From Acanthosoma haemorrhoidale (taxonomy: Eukaryota > Arthropoda > Insecta > Hemiptera > Acanthosomatidae), in the NCBI GenBank assembly GCA_930367205.1, contig OV884013.1, positions 113,975,475 through 114,039,474 on the forward strand: DNA of 64,000 nt. The letters are read 5' to 3'. The translations under genes and the position numbers were made by a program. The notes under the pieces are model-generated. The model worked only from the letters and a program-made list of their open reading frames with translations. It was not told the DNA's origin and ran no database searches. Below are positions 36,001 to 47,290 of the stretch, piece after piece. Numbering within the stretch: position 1 is the first letter of the stretch; each line of letters begins with the position of its first letter.

Positions 36001-39000
36001 ATGGCTGGAGGAAGTAGCGTTCATATCATTGTGAGTGATGTCCCTGCAGGATTCCTCAAAAGGCGCATTGTACGAGGACACTTCAGCAAGTTTGGTTCCA
36101 TAGTTAAGTCATCAATTTATAATAACTATTGTATCATAACGTTCGAAACTCAGGAACAAGCGGAAAAGGCATTAGTTCAGGGATCCTCATGGAAAGATTT
36201 GCGTTTGAAGATTGAGTTTACTGATCGTCACGATCAGTATGAAATAGATGATGCCGCCATAAAAGAAGAGTTAAACTGGTACGCTGAAGATGAAACTGCA
36301 GAAAGAAGTAGAAAATTGACTAAAACAAAAGCAAATCCTAAAAATCCTGATGCTCCTCCCAAAAAAACAAGTCGATTAGATTTAGACAATGTTGAAGAAG
36401 CAATAAAAATGGACGATAGTAAATCTATTTCCACAACCAGAGAGGTTCCCTTTCACTCAAGAACTGCTAGAACATTAAAGGAAAGATTAGAGATTTTAGA
36501 TGAGAGAGATCGATATCTGAGGTTGAAATTGGAAAAGATCGGAAAGATAGATGCATCGAACATTAACAAAGGGACCTGCCCAGATATGTGCCCAGAAAAA
36601 GAGAGACTCATGAGAGATCTTAACGCTATTGTTGCTCCCCATGAGTCGATGAGCAATGGGAGGATGGACCACTCAAAAGCAGTAAAGGAATATACCAGGA
36701 GTTCAGCTGATCAAGACGAGCCCCTTCCTCATGAGCTCAGGCCAGAACCAGTCCTCACCATGACAATGTCTTACATCATAAATCATATCATGTCTAAGGT
36801 GGACGAGGTAGAAGATGAAAACTTTGCAAATTGGTACGACTTTTGCTGGGGCCGTCTCAGAGCGATCAGGAAAGACATTATTCAGCAACAGCTGTGCGAT
36901 ATCAATGTTGTAACCATCCTAGAGCAGTGTGCTAGGTTTCATATAGTCTGCTACGACAGGCTCTGGGGCACTAGAAAAAGCCACTTTGACGACAAGATCA
37001 ACACCGAGACCCTGGTCAACTGTCTCCAATCACTTAACCATATGTACGAAGACCTTCATAGGGAAGGGATCATCTGTCCAAATGAAGCAGAATTTAATGC
37101 TTACATGATCCTTCTAAAACTGAACAGTGGTCTATTAATTTCTGATTATAGAAGATATGGTCACCAGGTTAAGGAAGCTGTGAAAATTCATTCAGCTTAT
37201 AGTAACAACATGTTTTCGACCTATTTTAAACTTATAAAACAAACGTCATACCTAAATGCATGCCTCATGCAACGTTTTTTCCAACATTTAAGAATTCAAG
37301 CTATGAACACTATAGTGAAGGCTCATGCTGTCCCGAATAAAGTTTCAAATATTGCTGTGAATTTCATTATGGGGATATTGAAGATAGATTCGATTAGTGA
37401 ATGTGTGTCATTCTGTGATTCTTTAGGCCTCCCTTTAAGCAATGACAAAAGATACTTCAAAATAACAAGAAATGATTTTTTCGTCTCTGAAAACATATAT
37501 GCTATAAAAAATCCGTCGCTATTAGTTGTTAAGAAAAGAATTTCAGTAGCTCGAGCAGTGGTAGGGTCTGATAAACCACTTCCGATTTCTTTTGAACACA
37601 CAGTTCACAGCAGCTTTAATGATGATGGGATTTTAAATCCTGATGCTATCGATGCATCTGATCAAGAAGACAAAATGATTTATGATATTTTGGAGAGAAA
37701 TGTTCAGTTATCAAAAATTAAAGAGGTTTCAAATGTTATTATTCCTCATACTATGCAGGTAGAAAGTGAAATGAAAAATATACCTTTGCAAAATAGCAGC
37801 TATACTGAACAAAACGCATTTGATGCATCTGAGGTTCTCAATGACAGTTCTGAAGAAGATGAGGACTATGAAGATGACACAGATACCTCTGCAATTGTTG
37901 TTACCAGCAATGATGATAAACAAGAAGCCAATACAGTTGAAAAATCAAGCGATGAGTCCATTGCATCACTCGTTAGCACATGTTCCAGTATTTCGTCCAA
38001 ATCATCAACTCAGGCTAAAACGCCCGAATCAGCCGGGCCAACAACTCCGATTCTTGTCGAGGCGAAACAGATCCCTAAATTTAACCCTTTTTTTGAAAAA
38101 ACTTTTGCTCCTCTGACTAAAACTCCTGGTACAATAAATAATCAACCCACAACTGTTGTATCCCTACCTAGTCCAGTGGTGCCAAAATCACCTCTGACCC
38201 CAGTTCAAAGTCAAAAGTTTTCTTTTTCAAATGACAATCTCGACAGTAGTTCTAAAGTCGAAAGAGAAATAGTAACTAAAAAGATAGATAAAGACGAGGC
38301 CCTACCTAAATTGCATAAAAAGGTGGTAAGTGAAAATTTTAAGAAAATAACAGCTCGAAAGTATTTGAAGTTGTGGCAAAAAAAAGTAGCAAGAATCAAA
38401 GCGATGAAGGTAACCGAAGCTCTGGTAATCTGCAATGTTTCAGCCGAAAACCATCTTAAAATATGGGGTCATCCTCAATTAAAACAATTTGTTAAAACAT
38501 CAGACAGGCTTACGGAAAGGAAGAAGGCTAGTTTGATGGTACAACTTATACTTCATACCGATATCGTGGACAAGCTTGACAAAAATGTTTTAAAAATCAG
38601 CCGTAAGTTAGTAGACACTCTAGGTGAAACATCTGTTAAGTATGCTAACAAATGGGGTAATGTCGCCCAACCTGTCCCAGTTTTCTGGAAGCTGGTATTT
38701 GCAATTCCTCCACCTATCAAAGAGAGTTCAACTTTTCCAATGAAGTTCAGGATTTGGTGCAAAGAGGCTTTTTCAAATAAGGACTCTTCTGATGTAAGCA
38801 ATGTTGCTATTAGGGTAGCAGCTAATGGTGTTAGAGTGTTTTCCAGAACTGTCATAATCGAAGGATCTTCGGGCATTGACCAGTGCAACAACTTGACTTC
38901 CTTAGTGCTCATTACGGCTTGTGATTGGGAAACCCCTGGAGAACTAGAGAGGCGCTTGGCTCTCTTGCTAAAACTTGTAAATCATCCTGTACCTGTTGTA

Positions 39001-39783
39001 GTTTTGAGTCTTGGCAACCGCATCAACCAAATAAATGTGCCAGATCATGATAACATTTCATACTTTAAACAGACATTGTGGGAGAATTCCAATTCGATGA
39101 ATAAATCACTGTATGATTTGGCTAGGAATATTTACTTGTCCAACTTAAAAGTCATGCCGTTTTGCAATCTTATTGAAATTTATGTGGCTAAATTATTTGA
39201 CTTCCTTCGTCAGGATAGGTATTTCCATGAGGAACTCGATGTAGCATTACTCTCCCCAAATAATGTGATTTCTCTGTATAATAAACTGGTCGACTTCATT
39301 GAGAATGAAATCGCCTCTTGTTACCGCTCTAAGTGCTACGAGACTGCTTATGAATTGATGTCTTGTTTTGAAAAATTGAGAACTGTGCTACTTTGGCCTG
39401 ATAATTATAGGGACTCGAATTTCCTCGAAAGCCTCCACCTGCGAAGTATGAAGTGCAGATTAAGACCTTTCATATTGCCAAGAAATTTGACCGCCACTAA
39501 TTTACTATCCTTTTTGAGACAGTACTGTGATAACATCGGATGCTCTCAAATGGTCTCGACGATATTAAGGTTTATAAAACCGCCGAAAGAGGATTCAAAC
39601 ATTAAACTCTCTGACCATTTGGACACTGTTGACTGGCTTAGGATTATTGAAATGCTCATAGAAAAAGTTTTGGCATCCACTCTGCTCGAATTCAAAGTTG
39701 TTTTTCGAGAAGATAAGTTTAACGATTTTATCAGCTCACGGTTTTGGTTAGAGGCCGATGTCATAAATGATTTTATGAGATAG
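36001..39783 (+). CDS. xmas: TREX-2 subunit xmas (GANP/Sac3 family), coding region in one exon
   Basis: 1260 residues. Residues about 6-78 form an RRM (SVHIIVSDVPAGFLKRR, FGSIVKSSIYNNYCIITFET). Residues about 191-490 are the SAC3/GANP domain, opening with GTCPDMCPEKERLMRDL and including YMILLKLNSGLLI. Then follow an acidic stretch (SSEEDEDYEDDTD, about 617-630) and a Ser/Thr-Pro-rich disordered part. After a basic segment (KKITARKYLKLWQKKVARIK) the C-terminal about 400 residues resemble the helical GANP tail. RRM plus SAC3 without an N-terminal FG-rich region is the Drosophila xmas-2 arrangement. The protein scaffolds mRNA export at nuclear pores. The start is the first ATG after a splice acceptor; the frame is unbroken. 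Neighbours are unrelated: DDX20 diverges, and the takeout-like gene converges 844 bases downstream. Confidence 0.95.
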   Translation: MAGGSSVHIIVSDVPAGFLKRRIVRGHFSKFGSIVKSSIYNNYCIITFETQEQAEKALVQGSSWKDLRLKIEFTDRHDQYEIDDAAIKEELNWYAEDETAERSRKLTKTKANPKNPDAPPKKTSRLDLDNVEEAIKMDDSKSISTTREVPFHSRTARTLKERLEILDERDRYLRLKLEKIGKIDASNINKGTCPDMCPEKERLMRDLNAIVAPHESMSNGRMDHSKAVKEYTRSSADQDEPLPHELRPEPVLTMTMSYIINHIMSKVDEVEDENFANWYDFCWGRLRAIRKDIIQQQLCDINVVTILEQCARFHIVCYDRLWGTRKSHFDDKINTETLVNCLQSLNHMYEDLHREGIICPNEAEFNAYMILLKLNSGLLISDYRRYGHQVKEAVKIHSAYSNNMFSTYFKLIKQTSYLNACLMQRFFQHLRIQAMNTIVKAHAVPNKVSNIAVNFIMGILKIDSISECVSFCDSLGLPLSNDKRYFKITRNDFFVSENIYAIKNPSLLVVKKRISVARAVVGSDKPLPISFEHTVHSSFNDDGILNPDAIDASDQEDKMIYDILERNVQLSKIKEVSNVIIPHTMQVESEMKNIPLQNSSYTEQNAFDASEVLNDSSEEDEDYEDDTDTSAIVVTSNDDKQEANTVEKSSDESIASLVSTCSSISSKSSTQAKTPESAGPTTPILVEAKQIPKFNPFFEKTFAPLTKTPGTINNQPTTVVSLPSPVVPKSPLTPVQSQKFSFSNDNLDSSSKVEREIVTKKIDKDEALPKLHKKVVSENFKKITARKYLKLWQKKVARIKAMKVTEALVICNVSAENHLKIWGHPQLKQFVKTSDRLTERKKASLMVQLILHTDIVDKLDKNVLKISRKLVDTLGETSVKYANKWGNVAQPVPVFWKLVFAIPPPIKESSTFPMKFRIWCKEAFSNKDSSDVSNVAIRVAANGVRVFSRTVIIEGSSGIDQCNNLTSLVLITACDWETPGELERRLALLLKLVNHPVPVVVLSLGNRINQINVPDHDNISYFKQTLWENSNSMNKSLYDLARNIYLSNLKVMPFCNLIEIYVAKLFDFLRQDRYFHEELDVALLSPNNVISLYNKLVDFIENEIASCYRSKCYETAYELMSCFEKLRTVLLWPDNYRDSNFLESLHLRSMKCRLRPFILPRNLTATNLLSFLRQYCDNIGCSQMVSTILRFIKPPKEDSNIKLSDHLDTVDWLRIIEMLIEKVLASTLLEFKVVFREDKFNDFISSRFWLEADVINDFMR

Positions 39784-39811
39784 TAAATTAGTTTTAGTAA
39801 TTACTGGTGTA

Positions 39812-39817
39812 AATAAA
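39812..39817 (+). promoter_or_regulatory. xmas poly(A) signal
   Basis: AATAAA 29 bases after the stop codon, the first such hexamer downstream. Confidence 0.7.
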
Positions 39818-40189
39818 CATGTAAATAATGTAAATTGTAAATATTTACGTAGTATTAATTTTTTAATATCGGTTTGTATTATTGACATTTATAATATGGA
39901 TGATTAAATTTAAAACATTTTACATATAATTAGTATTTTTATAATCCCCACTTCTGCTTGTGCTGATTGTATTCAGTACAAGTGAAATTTCTAGCTGGAG
40001 ATATTGGGATTATTTAGTTGACCTCAACAGTCTATTATATAATGATTGGAGTTGACATATTAAACAATACTCAATTATAGACTCAAATTATGTTAAGCAT
40101 GATGCATTCACACATATGCCTATGCACAGTTACTTTTATTAAGGCTTTGAAAACAATTCGAATGTCTTTTTATAATTATAGTCTACTAA

Positions 40190-40560
40190 AGTCCCAACAG
40201 ATGCATATTATTAATCAGGACGTGGAGATCTTTAATTTGACACCTTACTCGCCATTATAGGAAAATATTTATTTTTTCATTGCTAATTAATTTATTAATG
40301 GCCCTTAATTATTTTTCATGGGGATGCTTTTATTTTTAGTATCATCATAGAATCAAATGGTACTATTATAGTTTCAAAAGACAAAACAAAAATTGCATAT
40401 TGTTAATCAGTATGTTGAGCTTTTTACTGCCTTATTCTATTCAAAATTATCGACTTAATCCTTGTTTAATGGGTATGGCAGTATTTTTCATGTCGTCACA
40501 ACATAAAATTTCATGTATCTATCTTCAACAGAAAGACTTGAACAGGCAGACATGTAAAAA
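40190..40560. repeat. Interspersed repeat sharing TTAATCAGGA-GT-GAGATCTTTAATT
   Basis: TATTAATCAGGACGTGGAGATCTTTAATTT at about 40208 recurs as GTTAATCAGTATGTTGAGC at about 40402 and as CTTAATCAGGATGTTGAGATC at about 49100. After the 40402 and 49100 copies, related downstream text also recurs (TTCATGT.., AACAGGCAGAC / AACTCAGACAGAC). A dispersed repeat is the simplest reading; class unknown. Confidence 0.5.
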
Positions 40561-40627
40561 AAAAATCTACTCATTTATAAAGAAGGAGATGTGTACCAAA
40601 TTGACAAATTTATCTTTTCTTCATTAT

Positions 40628-43600
40628 TTATTGAATAAATTTCTGCATAAATTCAATAACAAAGTCGAGCGTAATTCCTTGATCACACATCAAACTGTTC
40701 AGTGCTGCCATCGCACCAATACTCCCATACGTCTTCAAAGGAGGTACTTCGTTTAAAACCACTGGTAGCAGATCAGAGAATAAGTTGCTAAGGTAGGTTC
40801 CTCTGTAAGTGCTGTTCAGTATGCTGTCTATATCAACCTGAAGAAATAAAGTATTTTTCCTAATTGTAAAATTAAATTAAATGTTTATAAATACTTAACT
40901 ATAAATTTTGAATTATTTATTTAATAATCAATATATGACTATTTGTGGTCTGTAATTTCTTTGTTTTAATAGTTACTAGCCTAAGAAAAAGATAGTGACG
41001 GTCGGGATTCAAGCCCAGGGTCTACAGTCGATATCTGTGGATATTGGCATCACTGTTAAGCACCGTACACCTGCAATATTATTGACGGGCCAGTCCTACT
41101 CACAATTTTTATGCATTAGATCCTTCTGTCAAACATGGAGATCCTCGCCTACATTTTAGTAATAATAAGCTTAATTATATACAGAAGTAATCACCATTTG
41201 AATTTCTGTAGGATGACATCGTGAGAATTTAATTATTAACCTTAGTCAAATTGGTTCGTGAGTCAATTTATCATTTTCTATAGATTAAAGAAATCCATGT
41301 CTAGCGAAGCAATCAGGGCTTGATAGATGTTAACAACTTTTTGTGAATCACAGAAGTTCAATTCTTGAATTGGTAACCATAGAATATGAATAAGAAATGG
41401 TTAGATAATTTAAAAATAAAATGTTGATCATGATAGTGTAACAATCAATAAGTAAGATCTTTTAATGTAAAATTTGGTTTTTATAGTTGCGATATAAGAA
41501 ATCACATGTTTTAACACCTGTACTTCCTCGCTAGTTTCCAATCCATCAACATGTCCTTGAGTACTGAGAAATTTGTACAGTACTTTAGTATTATGGACCA
41601 TTGTGTGAGTTGTTTATTGTAATTATATTACTGTATATATATTTATATTATATATTATTACCAGTCAGTTATATACATGAAGTGTAACATGCAGGAATAA
41701 AATACTTCTACATGCAGGTCATTCCATCAGTAATAGTTCTAATTTTCATTAAATAAAGTGAAAGAGATCTTATTTCTTTTTGATATCGAATAAATAATTA
41801 TATTAATAAATTGATATATTTCATGTGTACATTAAATACAATCTCACAGATCTTATACATTTTATTTTCTATTATTGTTTCTTAAAGAGGTGTTTTAATA
41901 ATGGCTTACCTGTGAACTTCCAAATTGTAAGTAAGAATTATTAATTATGTTTTGCTCTTGTAAGTGTATTGTAAACATAGCAGTACATATAATTTTTCTT
42001 TTATAGACGAGTCATTTTCTAATCAATTATTGAAATATAATATTTCTTTTCTTTCATCGCAATCATTTTTCAATTCACCAAACACTTATATTCATTATCC
42101 TAATGCATCTCAAAAGAAAGATGAACAATTTACAGTACTAGTTCTGTCATGGCTCCTAAACATTTTGTAGTTATAATTTTTTTTTTTATTCTTTGCGATA
42201 GTTTGTTCTAAGTGAATTTATTTTCTTTACAATGACTTCCCTCTTTGCATTGGGAATTTTCTTTCGTCTTTAATTTTCATGTAGCACTCATGTGACTGGT
42301 CCGGAAACAAAATTTCCTTTGGATTTATTCATGTTCTGTTTAGCCGACGTGAATCCAATAGTTGTGGGAGTGTTTTGTACATTTCTATGAAGGCCATTGC
42401 TTGTCAACAGAACCACCGTTATTCTCACCAACTTCAATTATCTTTTCACAGATAGAACATAAAACAGAAATAAAAACGGAAAATATTTGTGGACTACTCA
42501 CTTCAAAATCACTTCCATGTCCTCACAGTATTGAAGGTTGGATTTCATTGTTTCTAGATTGTCAAACCATAAAATATCTTTATTCATTTAAATAATATTG
42601 TTAATAGTTCATATTATTTACAATATTATTGCAGGTGCATGGTGCCTTTATGGGATTACTTGGTCGTAAAGAGTGTCTGATCGGAGATAAGGAGGGTTTG
42701 AGACCTTTCTAGCAGTTTAATTTTTTGGCTAATAATTTAATCATAATATACCTTTCCATCCTCTATGCTGAAATCTAAATGAAGTTCTGTCAGTTGCAAT
42801 CTTTTGTCCAACAGCTGCTTTAATGTTGTCTCCATAGAAAAATGAATTCCAGAAATCGCAATGCTACAAAAGTAATATAAACTATAATTCAGATGATAGT
42901 CTTTACTTAAAAGTAAGATTAAACTCACCCTATCTCTCCGTTGCCGTAGATAGGTAACATTGTGAACATGTCGAAATTTAGTTTGTATGATCCGAGGCAT
43001 TGAAGATGTTGCATATTAAGGTCGATGGCCAATTGAAGAGTTTTATCATCACTGACATCAATACGATTGAACTTGGTCGACGAAGGGCCTGATATAAGTA
43101 CATTATTCAGATATCCTTCGCTTCTGTGAACAGTCATTACTGTGTTTATATAATTTATTGTACTATAATTTCCTCTACAGATTATTATAAAATGACCGTT
43201 GTCATTGAACACATGGCAGGCAGACCTTTCCCCTTCCTTCAGGCTTGATTAATATTTACTTATTTTAATTAATGATTGCACTCACGTGATTCCATAGCCG
43301 TTGTACTCCAAGTCGACATGGTTTACTGAAAGCGGATCGATATTTTGAACCACTTTGGTAACTTTATCGAAGAACTTTTGGACAAGGTTTTTGAACTCTT
43401 CGATGCTCGGTAGATCAATATTATACAGGGTCTGTTTGCAGCCTACAATCCACTATCAGAATAAGTCTTTATAATTGGGTTAGATATATATGTTACTATT
43501 TTCAATCTGGGTTGTTAAATTTAGCTCTTGAGTCTTCATAATTCTTTTAATGACACAATGTCAGAGACACAGGCAACATTTCTTCTGTTCTGGCGTCATC

Positions 43601-44278
43601 AAGGACTAAAATTTTGAAAACAAGATATATATATATAATGTAAAAATAAGATACATTAATGTAAAATAATTTTGTGTATTTAAAAAACAATATAAAATTA
43701 AATTTTAGAAAATAAATACCATAATTTTGAATGTTATGAGATACAATATATATCGAATAAAACTATAGGAATAGCAAATACAACAAATGTAGTAAAATAA
43801 CATTCCTAAGATATTTGTCTATAATGAATATGACTGATATTTTTTTGTGTACAGCTAATAGTTTTGTTACCATTACTGTAAAAAAAAAAATTAATTATAG
43901 CATAGTAAATTTATTGATAATAATTAAAACAGAAACTAGTTTATAAATTTGATTTATAAAGACTTGCTTAAGTAATTTCTAAAAAGATAAAATTGTTAGT
44001 ACTGATGAAATGTTGATAGTGTGTTATTAAAAGAATTATGAAGAGACTCGAGCTTAATCTAACAACCGATAATGCAAAAATACATATCTAATGTAATTAT
44101 GCAAATGTCTTATTAAACAACAATTCCCTGGAAATAATATTATTCATTTCATTATTATTTAACTGTGTATATACTCATAGATGAAATACTTACTGGTGTA
44201 GTCTTCATTTCCATTTGCTAAAGATGTACTGAATACTATCAATGAAATAATATAAGTAACAATTATTTTTGCGTTCAT
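40628..44278 (-). CDS. Takeout/JHBP-like secreted protein, five exons
   Basis: Exons: 44278-44194, 43442-43286, 43123-42929, 42863-42752, 40837-40628. All junctions are GT/AG with matching phases, giving 252 residues, the usual takeout size. Residues 1-21 are a signal peptide (MNAKIIVTYIISLIVFSTSL). The family blocks visible are YKLNFDMFTMLPIYGNGEIG, LHLDFSIEDGKVDIDSILN and LFSDLLPVVLNEVPP, matching the LP-I-G-G, the K-x-x-FN-like turn, and the L-N-x strand-helix end of TULIP-fold takeout proteins. These bind small hydrophobic ligands in haemolymph, antenna or fat body. Only one N-terminal Cys (S-C-K-Q) precedes the fold, where takeout proteins normally have a pair, so the sequence is divergent or a small exon was missed. 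A more distant TULIP protein (group 7 allergen-like) is the alternative. Confidence 0.75.
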
Positions 44279-44954
44279 TTTTCCTTTATTTACGTATATC
44301 TTTGGAGATTTTTGAAAAGCAGAAAGAAGCAGGGAGAGGGATTAGTGAGCAATCTGATGAGTGCCACTTGAAGATAAGATATAGATTACAACTTGCATTG
44401 ATTTAGAGTCATTTCTCCTCCAATCTCCTACGTGCTCCTTCATATTTAATATATGATTACTTTTAATAAAATGTCTAAAGTTTGGAAAAATCTAATGAAA
44501 TATTTTAAATCTTTTAGGGGTTTTTTGATTTATCAAAGTAAGGAAAAATATTAGACTATCTTTCTTTCAAATCACACCTGGACCTGCTGCAGACATATTA
44601 TAACTATTTTAGAAAAGTTGTGGCCCCATGTTGGGCTCCAAATCTAAAGACATAATCACCAATGACCTATGAACAGCAATATATTTTAGTACGAAATACT
44701 TAGACATGGAATATGCGAATAACATGCACTTTTTGTTATGTTTTATAGCAAACTATATGAGTCATATCTTTGGTTACAGAAATGAGGTATTATGAATTTT
44801 ATAAATAGGCTGAAGGGGTTGTTGGGAAATTTGCTTAGGTTAAGGAAAGAGACTGATTAGGTTTTCATTCACCTTAGTTGGTTTTCCAAAAAAATCTTTT
44901 AATCATTTATACTTTCACTGCTAACAATCAACGCACAGTGTCTGAATATTTTCC

Positions 44955-45140
44955 TTTTGATAAAATTACAATCTGCCGGATTAGGGCATTGAACGATTGT
45001 GATAAATCATCTCATTCACACCATATGTACAATATTGCACGCTTCTTTGCCGTACAGTGTTTACAGCATATATGTATGTTACCCAGAAATCTACCAATTA
45101 TTTCATACAGTATTTTACACACTACAGGATCCCAAATGTA
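44955..45140 (-). mobile_element. Old Jockey 3'-end fragment inside the duplicate
   Basis: GATAAAATTACAATCTGCC, ATTGTGATAAAT-ATCTCATTCA-ACCA and TTTCATACAGTATT-TACA follow the reverse complement of the Jockey 3' end at 45228-45612 in order, with more divergence. The same fragment is at 58716-58880 in the parent gene, so it was present before the duplication. Confidence 0.7.
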
Positions 45141-45227
45141 AGATGTTTAGGTTGGGCCCATTACAAGGGTATTCTTCGAATTAAAGAGCTATTAAATAAA
45201 ATAAATTAATATAAAAAAACAGTCATT

Positions 45228-45612
45228 GCAGTGCACCACTCACCCCTATAATCCTCCTCGGAGACTAAAACGGCAGTGGTCTCGTGACCTGCTATAAATA
45301 CGGGACAGTGGGGGTCCTGGCAATGGCCAGTTTCTCCATCATGTTCTGAGCGTATGTGGCTCTCGCGCTCCTGGTCAGCCTCCGCTAGCTCTTATCCTGT
45401 GACGCGGCTGACGATAGAGCGTGGGGGACTTCCCAAGACTCCGCTTCCTCCTTCGCACGCAAGGGAGGTGACAACCATGTAGACTTGGGGGGTCTCTGGG
45501 CTGTTTGTAAATACTGTATGAATGAAAATAGTATATTTGGTATGAATGAGATAATTTATCACAATTACTTATTGCCCAATGAGGCAGATTGTAATTTTAT
45601 CATAATGAAGTT
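45228..45612 (+). mobile_element. Younger Jockey 3'-end copy
   Basis: Matches 5405-5800 closely: CCTATAATCCTCCTCG-AGACTAAAACGGCAGTGG, then GACAACCATGT-GACTTGGGGGGTC. The first part encodes the RT terminus PPRRLKRQW-RDL. A-rich sequence follows near 45618. It sits in an insertion of about 600 bases absent from the parent copy near 58925. Confidence 0.8.
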
Positions 45613-46309
45613 GTATTAAAAAAAATATAAACGTTTTATATTCTTTGGTGTGTTTGTCTTTTGCACTTTCCAAGGGCTTAGCTAGGCATTACAGGATTTT
45701 TAATAGCATTTCAGAGCATCGATATTTTTTTTTGTTCAGGATTGTATTTGCTACAGTCTCCCTAATTGTGAGGTTCGGGCCATTATAAATGTCCAGAATA
45801 TACCACCATTAAAAAAAACGCATGAATGAATTCAGCCCTAAACAGTTGTTAATGTAATACATAATTTGGGTATCTGGGAGCAATGTGTTGAGGAACACAG
45901 TTCTCAACGTTCCTCGGCTCTTTTTATACTGTTTGTCACTCACCCAAGTGATTTGTTTATCTCTATAAGGTTGATTGAAATGAACAAATTAATGGTTATA
46001 ACAGACATGAAACAATCTTCCTTCCATAGGCATCAGACAGAAACCCTGACATCACTCAAGAAGAACAGCATCTCTTAAGAACTTACAACTGTGTGTATCT
46101 AAACTATAAGTTAAGTCCAGGCGCCGCTAGTGCCCAGCCTTAATCCCCAAACATATGTTATCTGTATATGTTTACAGGTAATACCTATAGATAGAGGTAT
46201 CTTGGACTAAATAAAGCAGTATTGTTATAACGTTCTACGTGTTCTTATTACCAACCTTTCTTAGCTTGTAATTCAATAAACATTAACTTATAAATATATA
46301 TATACACAG

Positions 46310-47290
46310 CTAGGGAAGCAGATAATGGTTGATTGGGGATCGCAACTACTTGGGTATAGTTGGAGAGAAAGAAGTAATGAGTTTACTATGGCATCAAAAA
46401 GATTTAGAGAAACCAGAAGGATTAGGATTATTAGTTATTGTTGATCAATAGCTGTATGAATGACCTTAGTACTAATTGTGTGGAATTGTCAGAACGAAAA
46501 CCAGATTGGAAATGATCCAGAAGCTTGAACTCTTCAAGGAAATAGGAGAATTGAGATTGGGCTAAACATAATAGAGGTTTAGAAAGGATAGATATTTGGT
46601 GAAGTCTTTCCTTGATGTAGTGTTAGGATTTTTTTCAACGGTTGGACTAACTTTTTTTCCAAGAAACTGAAAAGATTCTCGATGGAAAAATTGTATACAT
46701 AGAGAGAACACTCAGGAAAACTTAATAACATGAAGGCACACTTTTATTAACCTAACGGGAATTCCGTCAAGTGGTATTAATGGGTGATCTCATTACAATA
46801 TATAAGACATAAAGCCTGTGCCATCACCATCAGGGGAGGTGTGGTAGTTGAGAAGGAAGACAAGAATATGAATTTAGTTCAACAAGTTCACAAAAGGAGA
46901 GTTTCCGAAAATATTACAATTTCTATTTAGAATCAGGAGAGAAAAGTTTTAAGGAAGTAGTTGCATGCGTCAAGTCGCGGAGTACCCTGAGCGGTTGATA
47001 GTCATCTGTAAGATGGACTTGTGGATCTTCGGGTAGCTTAACGCGTATACTATAAAGTGTGGTACTATAAGTTCCTTGGATCTGGCAAATCCACCGAGCA
47101 TCCCGGATACAAAGGTAGAGGTTTTTAGGGTGACATGGACATTAGGTCAGTGATGCTGTCCACCATGGAGTCATTAGTAGGGCAGGAGTAAATTGTATTC
47201 CAATCTAAGGCTTCAAGGTCAGGTAGGATGTTTTCAGAAGTAAGAGCGTCTAGGTAGAGGAAGGTCATAGGGAGAAAAGATGGAGTATGG
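46310..47290 (-). mobile_element. CR1-like LINE relic
   Basis: On the minus strand one reads the EN-RT linker LPDLEALDWNTIYSCPTNDS and MVDSITDLM, then SKELIVPHF. After breaks come RT blocks FLEEFKLLDHFQSGFRSDNS (the FQSGFR-x-HST motif) and LFDAIVNSLLLSL. Near the end VVAIPNQPLSASLAV matches VVTIPYQPLSASLTL of the plus-strand fragment at 54287, so both belong to one family. The text between those last two blocks is deleted. Inserted between two exon remnants of the transporter pseudogene. Confidence 0.7.

Noticed and set aside
36234..39764. Many minus-strand and alternate-frame open frames within xmas
   Set aside because: They are shadows of the long plus-strand coding region.
46100..46260. 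Possible LTR end (AATAAAGCAGTATTG then TCTTATTACC)
   Set aside because: No partner copy or boundaries visible; could be chance.
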